A stretch of 64,000 nt of DNA, taken from positions 1,178,001 through 1,242,000 of the forward strand of contig NZ_CP099966.1 of the NCBI RefSeq assembly GCF_025403485.1. Reading direction: 5' to 3'. The stretch comes from Chryseobacterium paludis (GTDB taxonomy: Bacteria > Bacteroidota > Bacteroidia > Flavobacteriales > Weeksellaceae). Below, in pieces: positions 1-7,082 of this stretch. The first letter of the stretch is position 1. The number at the start of each line of letters is the position of its first letter. The translations under genes were made by a program, and so were the position numbers. The notes under the pieces were generated by a model. That model saw nothing but the letters and a program-made list of their open reading frames with translations. It made no database searches and was not told the origin of the DNA.

Positions 1-1
1 C

Positions 2-229
2 CCTACTATGGTTATTTTAGCAGAGCATGATCCATTAAGAGATGAAGGAGAAGAACTGGCACAGCATATGAAAGATACAGGGATTCCTGTCCATATCAGC
101 TTCTATAAAGATATGGTTCATGGCTTTATGCATATGGGAGAAATTCTAAATGAAGTTCAGAAAGCTGTAGATGAGATGGCGATTTTTGCCAGTCAGAATT
201 TTGAAACCATCACAGAAAAGCAGGGATGA
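2..229 (+). CDS. alpha/beta hydrolase (esterase/lipase family), C-terminal part only
   Basis: The window opens inside this gene, so the N-terminus, oxyanion hole and catalytic serine are not visible. The remaining ~75 residues show the end of a hormone-sensitive-lipase-like alpha/beta hydrolase: the acid strand with 'AEHDPLRDEG' supplies the usual catalytic Asp, and 'MVHGFMHMG' supplies the catalytic His. Such enzymes hydrolyse carboxylic esters; the substrate cannot be told from here. Its stop codon overlaps the start of the downstream MFS gene (ATGA), so the two are almost certainly co-transcribed and translationally coupled. The reading frame continues to the window edge. Confidence 0.8.
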   Translation, partial: PTMVILAEHDPLRDEGEELAQHMKDTGIPVHISFYKDMVHGFMHMGEILNEVQKAVDEMAIFASQNFETITEKQG

Positions 230-1395
230 AAAAGTATGCATATATTGGATGTCTGGGGTTTATTGCAGTCATTACGACCGAATTTGGAGTCATTGGAATC
301 TTACCACAAATAGCAGACTATTACAAAATAAGCATAGATAAAGCAGGCTATTTACTAAGTGCTTTCGCTTTAATCATTGCTTTAACAGGACCTTTTATGA
401 CCTTATTGACATCAGGATTTAACCGTAAAAGTGTAATGTTTACTGCGATATTTATATTTCTTATCACCGGAATTGTCTCTTATTTTTCTCCTCCATTTTG
501 GCTTTTAATACTTGTAAGAATCTTACCTGCTTTCTTACAGCCTGTTTATATTGCAACAGCATTGTCTGTTGCGGTATCACAGGCTGATAAAAAATACAGT
601 AATCAACTTATGGGTATTGTATTTAGTGGGGTAGCTATTGCAATGGTTACTACGGTTCCTTTTGCAACCTGGATTGCTAGTTTGTGGTCATGGGAATATT
701 CATTTCTCATCCAGTCCATTGTAAGTTTAATTGCACTAATAGCCATTTATTGTGTATTGCCCTCTATGCCTGTAAAAGAAAAGAAAACATACGGAAGCCA
801 GATTAAAATACTTACACAGCCTACTTTTATAATCAGCACAGCAATGAATTTTTTTATGATTACCGCTTGGTTTTCTACCTATAGTTATTTTGCAGATTAT
901 CTGAATAAAGCTAAGGGGATGGATTCTACCATGGTGAGTTATATGCTTTTTTTATTTGGAATTATCGGGGTCATTGCCAATTGGATCGCGGGAAAAATGC
1001 TTAGCAAAAATATAACACTTACTACAGCTTTTTTTCTTTCAGGAACTATTATTATTATGCCTGTACTTCTATATTGGTCTGATGGAAGTATGATCATGAC
1101 TATTATTGCCATTGGAATTTGGGGGTTTCTGTATTCCCCGAGTTTTCTTAATGCGTCCACTTATATGATCTCTTCAGCACCGAATTCTTTGGAGTTTGCC
1201 AATAGTCTGGCTACTTCGTTTGGTAATTTGGGAGTAACTCTTGGAACAACACTCGGAGGCTGGATGATTATCCGTTATGACGTTCAGTATAATCCATGGA
1301 TCGGGCTTTTTTTTGGACTGCTAGCCTTACTGATGATAGGGTTAAGAAGCATGATAGAGAGAAAAAAGAAAATGGTGACAGCAAGAAACAGTTAA
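226..1395 (+). CDS. MFS transporter, DHA1/AraJ-like drug efflux type
   Basis: A 389-residue integral membrane protein with about twelve hydrophobic segments, the usual length of a 12-TM major facilitator. The start 'MKKYAYIGCLGFIAVITTEF' runs directly into TM1. The segment 'GILPQIADYYKIS...GYLLSAFAL' is characteristic of the AraJ/YdhP (DHA1) exporters, which move small hydrophobic compounds or sugars out of the cell by proton antiport. It overlaps the upstream hydrolase by 4 nt and so forms a two-gene unit with it: ester cleavage plus export. The actual substrate is unknown. It ends just before an inverted repeat and promoter belonging to the next gene. Confidence 0.85.
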   Translation: MKKYAYIGCLGFIAVITTEFGVIGILPQIADYYKISIDKAGYLLSAFALIIALTGPFMTLLTSGFNRKSVMFTAIFIFLITGIVSYFSPPFWLLILVRILPAFLQPVYIATALSVAVSQADKKYSNQLMGIVFSGVAIAMVTTVPFATWIASLWSWEYSFLIQSIVSLIALIAIYCVLPSMPVKEKKTYGSQIKILTQPTFIISTAMNFFMITAWFSTYSYFADYLNKAKGMDSTMVSYMLFLFGIIGVIANWIAGKMLSKNITLTTAFFLSGTIIIMPVLLYWSDGSMIMTIIAIGIWGFLYSPSFLNASTYMISSAPNSLEFANSLATSFGNLGVTLGTTLGGWMIIRYDVQYNPWIGLFFGLLALLMIGLRSMIERKKKMVTARNS

Positions 1396-1417
1396 ATGTA
1401 ATAAATTTTGTTACATT
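1395..1417. promoter_or_regulatory. inverted repeat (candidate operator) over the -33 box
   Basis: AATGTAA (1395-1401) and its exact complement TTACATT (1411-1417) are separated by 9 nt. The repeat spans the TTG (-33) element of the promoter for the DsbA-like gene, where a repressor would block transcription. No regulator gene is adjacent except the AraC gene downstream. Palindrome seen directly; operator role is inference. Confidence 0.4.
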
Positions 1418-1437
1418 AAAAATATTTGGTAACTTTG
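1408..1437 (+). promoter_or_regulatory. Bacteroidota-type promoter for the DsbA-like gene
   Basis: TTG at 1408-1410, 19-nt spacer, TAACTTTG at 1430-1437. This is an exact match to the flavobacterial consensus TTG-N19-TAnnTTTG. It lies 28 nt upstream of the ATG at 1466. Confidence 0.65.
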
Positions 1438-1465
1438 CAGGATTAAATTTATCAAAAGAAATACA

Positions 1466-2164
1466 ATGAAAATAGAAATCTGGTCGGATGTTATGTGTCC
1501 GTTTTGCTATATAGGAAAGAATAATTTTGAACAGGCTTTAGAAAAGTTACCCTTTAAAGATCAGGTAGAAGTAGAGTGGAAGAGTTTTCAACTGGATCCG
1601 ACACTGAATCCATCAGAAACGAAAAACACCCTTACTTATTTTAGAGAAAAGAAAGGATTTCCTGAGGCTCAGGCTAGTCAAATGATCAGCCAGGTAGCAC
1701 AAATGGGTAAAGGTGCGGGAATTGATTTTAATTTTGAAAAAGCTTTAATCACCAATACTTTTTCTGCTCATAAACTTCTACACTTATCAAAAAAGTATCA
1801 TAAGTCTAATGAAATGGAAGAAGCATTATTTATTGCTCACTTTATTGACGGTAAGAATGTAGGTGATCCTGACACTTTAGTATCTATTGCAGACTCATTG
1901 GGTATTGACAGAGAGGAAGCAAAGCAGGCTGTAACTTCAGAGGAATTTACTCATGAAGTGAATGAAGATATTCAACAGGCAAGAAATAATGGAATTACAG
2001 GTGTCCCGTTTTTCGTTTTAAATGGTAAATATGCTGTATCAGGAGCCCAACCTGTTGACGTTTTTGAAAATGCACTTCAGCAAACATACAAAGAAACTGT
2101 TTCATCATTTACAGATCTTTCTAATGGAGAGAATGCCTGTGATGCTGATGGATGCAGTATTTAG
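1466..2164 (+). CDS. DsbA family oxidoreductase (FrnE-like thioredoxin-fold protein)
   Basis: A 232-residue cytoplasmic protein (no signal peptide) with the DsbA/FrnE thioredoxin fold. The redox motif is C11-P-F-C14 within 'SDVMCPFCYIGK', directly after the first beta strand. The cis-proline loop is 'GITGVPFFVLNGKYAVSGAQ' near residue 180. FrnE-type proteins act as disulfide oxidoreductases/isomerases, in some bacteria for oxidative-stress tolerance. The C-terminus ends 'CDADGCSI', an extra cysteine pair that could take part in thiol exchange or metal binding; FrnE proteins elsewhere also carry a C-terminal cysteine pair. It has its own promoter and terminator, so it is probably monocistronic. 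Confidence 0.85.
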   Translation: MKIEIWSDVMCPFCYIGKNNFEQALEKLPFKDQVEVEWKSFQLDPTLNPSETKNTLTYFREKKGFPEAQASQMISQVAQMGKGAGIDFNFEKALITNTFSAHKLLHLSKKYHKSNEMEEALFIAHFIDGKNVGDPDTLVSIADSLGIDREEAKQAVTSEEFTHEVNEDIQQARNNGITGVPFFVLNGKYAVSGAQPVDVFENALQQTYKETVSSFTDLSNGENACDADGCSI

Positions 2165-2199
2165 TGAGATATTTAAAAAAAAAAAGAACCATTACATAA

Positions 2200-2230
2200 A
2201 ACCTGAAGAATTTCTTCGGGTTTCTTCTTT
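2200..2230 (+). terminator. intrinsic terminator after the DsbA-like gene
   Basis: aacctgaagaa (2200-2210) pairs with ttcttcgggtt (2212-2222) with one wobble, followed by a T-rich tract. An A-run precedes it. Confidence 0.6.
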
Positions 2231-2284
2231 TCTATTTGTATTTTTACCATAAAGACCTTTATTTTATTTCTGTACATAATATTA

Positions 2285-3079
2285 ATGAAAATCCATTTTT
2301 ACCAACCTGCGAATCCAGTACTAAGAAAATATATCCAGGGATATTATTTTATGTCTAAAGATGATCCTGATCATGCATTACGGTATCTTACATTTCCCAA
2401 TAACTTTTTTATTGTATCGGCTTGCCAGAATGCTGAAGTAATGGAGAATGAAAATAAAATAGAAATTTCCCAATCTCCTGAAGAAAATGTACTTGTTGAC
2501 CTCGTTTCGCGGTGTACCACCTCTACTGAGATATACTACATACAAGCTATCAATGAAATTACGATTTATTTTAAACCATTAGGAATATATCATTTTTTCA
2601 GTAATGAGAATATTGTATTTCTTGAAGATGAAATCATTGCCTCTGACTTTCCGGAAATAGTGAATTCTATTCTCAATGAATCAGACCGGGAAACACAAAT
2701 ACAAAAACTAGAAGATTATTGGCTTTCAAAATTTATAGAGAAGGATCTGAGCTTTGTAAAAAAGATAACGCAGAACCTTGAAACTGATATTAGTATCGAA
2801 GATATCGCTCAGAAGAATGGAATAACTCGTCAGTATGTCAATAAAATTTCTAAACGCTATCTCGCTAAATCTGCTTCTGAATATCGGAAAGTACATCGTT
2901 TTAGAAAGGCACTGATACAGAATAAACAAATAAAAAACCTGACAGAACTATCTTATGAAAATCTTTTTTATGACCAATCTCATTTTATAAAGGATTTTAA
3001 AGAGCTTACCAAAATAACTCCGGGTACTTTTTTTAAGAAAGTTAATACCGAACAGAAAAATATATGGTTGTTTATTTGA
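2285..3079 (+). CDS. AraC family transcriptional regulator
   Basis: A 264-residue one-component regulator. The N-terminal ~150 residues form an AraC-type sensing domain (opening 'MKIHFYQPANPVLRKYIQGY', as in many Bacteroidota AraC proteins). The C-terminal ~100 residues form the two helix-turn-helix DNA-binding domain: 'ISIEDIAQKNGITRQYVNKI' is the first HTH, and 'FYDQSHFIKDFKELTKITPG' is the conserved second HTH and signature. The ligand and targets are unknown. It sits alone between a terminator and the S41 peptidase, so it may control a neighbour such as that peptidase or the upstream oxidoreductase. Confidence 0.85.
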   Translation: MKIHFYQPANPVLRKYIQGYYFMSKDDPDHALRYLTFPNNFFIVSACQNAEVMENENKIEISQSPEENVLVDLVSRCTTSTEIYYIQAINEITIYFKPLGIYHFFSNENIVFLEDEIIASDFPEIVNSILNESDRETQIQKLEDYWLSKFIEKDLSFVKKITQNLETDISIEDIAQKNGITRQYVNKISKRYLAKSASEYRKVHRFRKALIQNKQIKNLTELSYENLFYDQSHFIKDFKELTKITPGTFFKKVNTEQKNIWLFI

Positions 3080-3150
3080 ATGAGTTTCCTTTTTTACAAT
3101 TCTCACTTTGCCTACGAAAGTATTTTTGCCATACATTAAATTTTAATCTA

Positions 3151-4149
3151 ATGAAAAAAATACTAATTCTTGCTTTTTCACTTTACTCTTTATCTTCTTT
3201 TTGTCAGAATACAAATAGCCCGGTCATAAAAGAGATTTTGGGAAAGGTCAAAGACCACTATTTAGACAAAGATCTTTATAAAAAACTGGATTCTGAACTT
3301 CAGTTGAAAAATTTCGAATCTCTTAATGGAAAAAATCTTGCCGAAGAACTTACGAAACAATTAAGAATAATATCTCAAGATCAACACTTTTTTGTTAAAT
3401 ACGTGGAGAATTTCAATCCTGAAGATCGGAAAATTACAAAAGAAATAACCGCTTCAAACAATTTTCACAATAGTCTTGAGAATTTTGGCTTTGAGAATGT
3501 AAAAAGATTAGAAGGTAATATTGGTTATATTAATTTCAAAGGATTTGCAGAGCCCAATTCGAGTGCCAAAACGTTAGCATCAGCAATGGATTTTGTGGCT
3601 CATACTAATTCATTAATTATTGATCTTAGAGAAAATAGAGGTGGAGATAATGGAATGCTCTTGCTATTTTGCAGCTATTTCTTTAAAGAGAAAACCAATT
3701 TGTATTGCACCTATTTCAGAGATAAAGAAAAAACAGTACAGAATAACACGCTATCAAAAGTGCCTGGTCAAAAATATCTCAATAAGAATGTTTACATTCT
3801 TACCAGTAAACAATCTTTCTCGGCGGCAGAAGGATTGGCTTACTTTTTAAAAGCATATAAATTAGCCCAGGTAATTGGTGAAAATACCGGTGGAGCAGCT
3901 AACCCTGTAGATCCGTTTATAATTGGGAATAAATATCTTCTATTAATTCCTACAGGAAAAGTAACAGCAGCAATAACAGGTGGAAACTGGGAACATACCG
4001 GAGTTAGTCCGGATATAAGCACAACTTCTGAAAAGGCTTTTAAAACCGCACATGTTTTGGCACTTAAAGAGATTCTGAAGAACAAAACAGAAACAGATTT
4101 AAATAAAAGTGATCTAGAAAAAGTAATACGTCAATTAGAAAATGAATAG
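3151..4149 (+). CDS. S41 family (C-terminal processing / tricorn-core-like) peptidase, secreted
   Basis: I place the start at 3151, where 'MKKILILAFSLYSLSSF' gives a clean Sec signal peptide ending near the 'CQN' that follows; the longer reading frame from 3064 adds 29 unlikely residues and overlaps the AraC gene. The mature protein is ~310 residues. The tail-specific protease core is recognisable: 'NIGYINFKGFAEPN', 'LIIDLRENRGGDNG', and the catalytic serine region 'TSKQSFSAAEGLAYFLKA' followed by 'GENTGGAANP'. S41 enzymes degrade or process periplasmic or outer-membrane proteins from their C-termini. No PDZ domain is obvious, as in the shorter Bacteroidota members. The gene is convergent with the dioxygenase gene. 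Confidence 0.82.
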   Translation: MKKILILAFSLYSLSSFCQNTNSPVIKEILGKVKDHYLDKDLYKKLDSELQLKNFESLNGKNLAEELTKQLRIISQDQHFFVKYVENFNPEDRKITKEITASNNFHNSLENFGFENVKRLEGNIGYINFKGFAEPNSSAKTLASAMDFVAHTNSLIIDLRENRGGDNGMLLLFCSYFFKEKTNLYCTYFRDKEKTVQNNTLSKVPGQKYLNKNVYILTSKQSFSAAEGLAYFLKAYKLAQVIGENTGGAANPVDPFIIGNKYLLLIPTGKVTAAITGGNWEHTGVSPDISTTSEKAFKTAHVLALKEILKNKTETDLNKSDLEKVIRQLENE

Positions 4150-4183
4150 ATAAAAAAATACTATTTCTTTTATTATTTAAAGC

Positions 4184-4221
4184 AAAAATCCTTTCGAACA
4201 AATGCTCAGAAAGGATTTTTT
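4184..4221. terminator. bidirectional terminator between convergent genes
   Basis: aaaaatcctttc (4184-4195) and gaaaggattttt (4209-4220) form a 12-bp stem with a 13-nt loop. There is an A-run on the left and a T-run on the right, so it can serve both the S41 gene and the minus-strand dioxygenase gene. Confidence 0.75.
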
Positions 4222-4247
4222 ATTAAAAATTTAAATCTTTCGATTAC

Positions 4248-5345
4248 TTAGAAGTTCGCAAAGTTTTTACCTAAATGCTCTTCTATAACAAAGAATGGAT
4301 CTTCTTTCAGTGTATGTCCTCTCATATCAAGAAGACTTACCTTACTCATCATCCTTAGCATGATTCTTCTTTCACAGGTATGTTCGACACCGTTGATACT
4401 TTTCACACCGGCACGGAAAGCAGATCGTCCGTGAGCACACAAATGGTTATTCACCACGATAACATCTCCAGCCTGAGGAGTAAAATCTGAATAGATCAGG
4501 TTTTTTGCTTCCTGCCAGAATTTGCTAAGCGCATGATGTGCCAGATCAGTCTGCTTGATATCTGGATTAAACAGTTGCTCTGCAGCATCGAAACGCATAA
4601 AAGGAAGATCTCTATTACCGTACAGAACCGCATCCAAAGTGTCTACTTCTTCTGCTTCGGTTTGTAAATTGGCATCCTTAGGGATCTTAAAAATAGGATC
4701 GAATAAAGGTCTGTACTCCTCCCGGATATTTTCATGGGAACGGATAGAGTATAGGGTTGATGGCACCTGCTCCTCATTACGGATATACATAAAGCTTAAA
4801 AAGTCAGCCTGATGTTTAAGGAAAGCATCTTCAGTATGTACATATAAATCAGTTGCAGATCCCGATCCGGTCTGTGTTTCACGCATTTTTTCATCCGGAA
4901 TGATCGCATGGATCAATCCACCTCCTTTACGTTGTGAATAATATTGTACCGGTTTAGACGGAAGAGCTCCGTGTATCAATGCACAGGCAAATCCATATTG
5001 ATTGAATTTTGAATAATCTGCTGATTGCCAATTAGCAGGGGTACTGCCTATTTTTTCCTGATCAATATCAAAAAGTCCCTGGAAAATAAGAGCCCCATAC
5101 TGATTTTCAGAAAAGTCACTGGCAAAAGAAGCCAATACTTTTAGCAATCTCTCCGGTAAAAAGTAAGAGGCAAGCTGATGGACCTGCATTACAAATTCAC
5201 GGTTTTCGAAATTACCATATTTTTTCTCAAGATAATCCACTGCCTCCATGATCATCTTGCGCTCGCCATCTGTAATTTCAATAGCTACAGGAAGTAGCCG
5301 CTCTGCAGTCAAACTGCTTTTTTCTAGAATTTTTAAAGAATTCAT
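4248..5345 (-). CDS. clavaminate-synthase-like Fe(II)/2-oxoglutarate dioxygenase, probable L-lysine 4-hydroxylase of a siderophore pathway
   Basis: A 365-residue cytoplasmic enzyme of the TauD/clavaminate synthase-like superfamily. Iron ligands are visible: H170-T-E172 in 'DLYVHTEDAF' (the H-x-E form typical of clavaminate synthase and KDO lysine hydroxylases, rather than H-x-D) and distal H305 in 'CAHGRSAF'. An arginine around 326-331 ('CERRIMLRMM') would bind 2-oxoglutarate. Length and motif spacing fit the KDO family, whose flavobacterial members include characterised L-lysine 4-hydroxylases. 4-Hydroxylysine would be decarboxylated by the divergent PLP enzyme to 3-hydroxycadaverine, a building block reported for chryseochelin siderophores. 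Regiochemistry and substrate are inference; other amino-acid hydroxylases share this fold. Confidence 0.8.
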   Translation of the reverse strand: MNSLKILEKSSLTAERLLPVAIEITDGERKMIMEAVDYLEKKYGNFENREFVMQVHQLASYFLPERLLKVLASFASDFSENQYGALIFQGLFDIDQEKIGSTPANWQSADYSKFNQYGFACALIHGALPSKPVQYYSQRKGGGLIHAIIPDEKMRETQTGSGSATDLYVHTEDAFLKHQADFLSFMYIRNEEQVPSTLYSIRSHENIREEYRPLFDPIFKIPKDANLQTEAEEVDTLDAVLYGNRDLPFMRFDAAEQLFNPDIKQTDLAHHALSKFWQEAKNLIYSDFTPQAGDVIVVNNHLCAHGRSAFRAGVKSINGVEHTCERRIMLRMMSKVSLLDMRGHTLKEDPFFVIEEHLGKNFANF

Positions 5346-5356
5346 TAAAAAAAATT

Positions 5357-5384
5357 TTGTGTTAGGATTAAATTATTATATTTG
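5357..5384 (+). promoter_or_regulatory. promoter of the siderophore biosynthesis operon
   Basis: TTG at 5357-5359, 17-nt spacer, TATATTTG at 5377-5384 (consensus TAnnTTTG). The predicted start of transcription near 5390 gives a ~170-nt leader before the decarboxylase ATG at 5559. Confidence 0.5.
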
Positions 5385-5391
5385 TTTTTAA

Positions 5392-5404
5392 TTATTCTAA
5401 ATAA
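5392..5404. promoter_or_regulatory. small palindrome between facing promoters, candidate iron-regulator site
   Basis: TTATT-CTA-AATAA is a 13-bp inverted repeat that falls at the predicted start site of the operon promoter and just beyond that of the dioxygenase promoter. Its position suits a single repressor such as Fur controlling both. It is too short and AT-rich to be certain. Confidence 0.3.
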
Positions 5405-5416
5405 CAATAGGGTTGT

Positions 5417-5446
5417 CAAATTTATGAATTTTTAATTAAGTACCAA
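5417..5446 (-). promoter_or_regulatory. promoter of the dioxygenase gene
   Basis: On the minus strand: TTG (complement of 5444-5446), 19-nt spacer, TAAATTTG (complement of 5417-5424). Spacing and -7 box fit the consensus. It faces the operon promoter, so the two transcripts would overlap at their 5' ends. Confidence 0.55.
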
Positions 5447-5558
5447 ACAAAAAATGAAAAAATTTAAAACTTAACGTATTGATTACGAGATGGATACTTC
5501 ATCTCTATATAGAAATAAAAAAACCACAATTTATTCAATCAACGTTATAAATAAATAT

Positions 5559-7082
5559 ATGAACAACGAAATTTTGCCTCACGGGGAAGTGATAAATAGC
5601 ACTTTGAATCACTTTTCGGGGAAATTTGAAAACATTTTTCATCAAGATAATTATGATCACTATCGTTCCGCTATCAATGACACTTTAAACCTAGTTGGAA
5701 CTTTTCTTCATAGAAACGACAAACCATTTAGCGGTATCGAAGCTAAAACAATGAAAAAGAAGGTTCAGCACATCGATCTGAATCAAAAACTCTCTTCTTA
5801 TGAAGAGTTATTAAATGAGGTAGATGATATCTACGTAAAGCATGCCACAGCTTTTCATCTTCCTCAATATGTTGCTCATCTTAATTGCCCAATCGTCATC
5901 CCTGCATTGGCCGGAGAAATCCTTGTCAGCGCCATCAATTCTTCCCAAGATACTTACGACCAAAGTGCCGGAGGTACTTTTATGGAAAGAAAACTGATCG
6001 ACTGGACTGCAGAAAGATTAGGTTATACAACTGAAAGTGATGGTGTTTTTACCGCAGGAGGATCTCAAAGCAACCTAATGGGATTGGTGATGATGAGAGA
6101 CTGCTATTCTCAAAAGAATTTAAATCACAATATTAAACAGGATGGTCTTCCACCTGAAGCCAGCCGTTTTAGAATCTTTATTTCTGATAAAGCTCATTTT
6201 AGCAACTCAAAGAATGCATCAATAATGGGATTGGGTGAGAAATCTATCGTCAAGGTTCCTACAGACAATGAGTTCCGTATGGACATCACTTTACTTCAAA
6301 AATACATGAAGAGGGAAATTCTTATGGGGAATATTCCTATCGGGATTATTGCTACTGCAGGAACTACAGATTTTGGAAATGTAGATCCTTTAGAAGACAT
6401 TGCCAATATTGCAGCACATCACAATATATGGATGCACGTAGATGCAGCATATGGTTGTGCATTGCTTTTAAGTGGTAAATACCGCCATTTATTAAATGGA
6501 ATAGAAAAAGCAGATTCTGTGACTATAGATTATCACAAATCATTCTTCCAGCCGATCAGCAGCAGTGCTTTTATCGTTAAAAACAAGAGAGAATTGCGAA
6601 TCCTGAAACATCATGCAGATTACCTGAATCCAGCAGAAATGGATGAGGAGGAAATTCCTGCACAAATCAATAAGTCGATCATACAGAGTACCCGCAGATT
6701 TGATGCATTAAAATTATGGTTCACTTTAAGAATGATGGGACAGGAACAATTAGCTGAATACACAGACCGAGTAATCGATCTTACTAAAGATGTAGCAGAG
6801 ATGATCACGGAAGATCCTGAATTTGAACTTTTATCTCATACAGACCTTAGTGTATTGGTATTCCGTTATCTGAGATCTGATATTGAAGATCTGAATGCCC
6901 TGAATCTGCATATTAAAATGAAACTTTTCTATAGTGGAGAAATCCTTGTTGCCAGTACCAAGGTTGATGGTAATTTCTACCTCAAGTTTACCTTCCTTAA
7001 TCCGATCACTACAACTGAGGATGTTCATCAAATTTTAAATAAAATAAAAACTCATGGAGAAGACTTTGGAACAACAAACTAA
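5559..7082 (+). CDS. PLP-dependent group II decarboxylase (lysine / hydroxylysine decarboxylase of siderophore pathway)
   Basis: The start is set at 5559 ('MNNEILPHGEV'); the upstream ATG at 5490 would add 23 residues without family similarity. The resulting 507 residues match DesA/RhbB/DdcA-type group II decarboxylases (~480-520). PLP motifs are clear: 'TAGTTDFGNVDPLEDIA', 'WMHVDAAYGCALLL' (Asp to the pyridine nitrogen) and 'TIDYHKSFFQP' with the Schiff-base lysine K327. This family decarboxylates lysine or 2,4-diaminobutyrate to the diamine used by NIS siderophores. No diaminobutyrate aminotransferase is present in the locus, so lysine or hydroxylysine (giving cadaverine or 3-hydroxycadaverine) is favoured over 1,3-diaminopropane. 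First gene of the operon; it overlaps the next gene by 29 nt. Confidence 0.88.
   Translation: MNNEILPHGEVINSTLNHFSGKFENIFHQDNYDHYRSAINDTLNLVGTFLHRNDKPFSGIEAKTMKKKVQHIDLNQKLSSYEELLNEVDDIYVKHATAFHLPQYVAHLNCPIVIPALAGEILVSAINSSQDTYDQSAGGTFMERKLIDWTAERLGYTTESDGVFTAGGSQSNLMGLVMMRDCYSQKNLNHNIKQDGLPPEASRFRIFISDKAHFSNSKNASIMGLGEKSIVKVPTDNEFRMDITLLQKYMKREILMGNIPIGIIATAGTTDFGNVDPLEDIANIAAHHNIWMHVDAAYGCALLLSGKYRHLLNGIEKADSVTIDYHKSFFQPISSSAFIVKNKRELRILKHHADYLNPAEMDEEEIPAQINKSIIQSTRRFDALKLWFTLRMMGQEQLAEYTDRVIDLTKDVAEMITEDPEFELLSHTDLSVLVFRYLRSDIEDLNALNLHIKMKLFYSGEILVASTKVDGNFYLKFTFLNPITTTEDVHQILNKIKTHGEDFGTTN

Noticed and set aside
5559..7082. Diaminobutyrate decarboxylase (schizokinen/rhizobactin-type pathway)
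   Set aside because: No diaminobutyrate aminotransferase (RhbA-like) gene is in the locus, while a lysine-hydroxylase-like gene is; lysine-derived diamine is more likely, though not proven.
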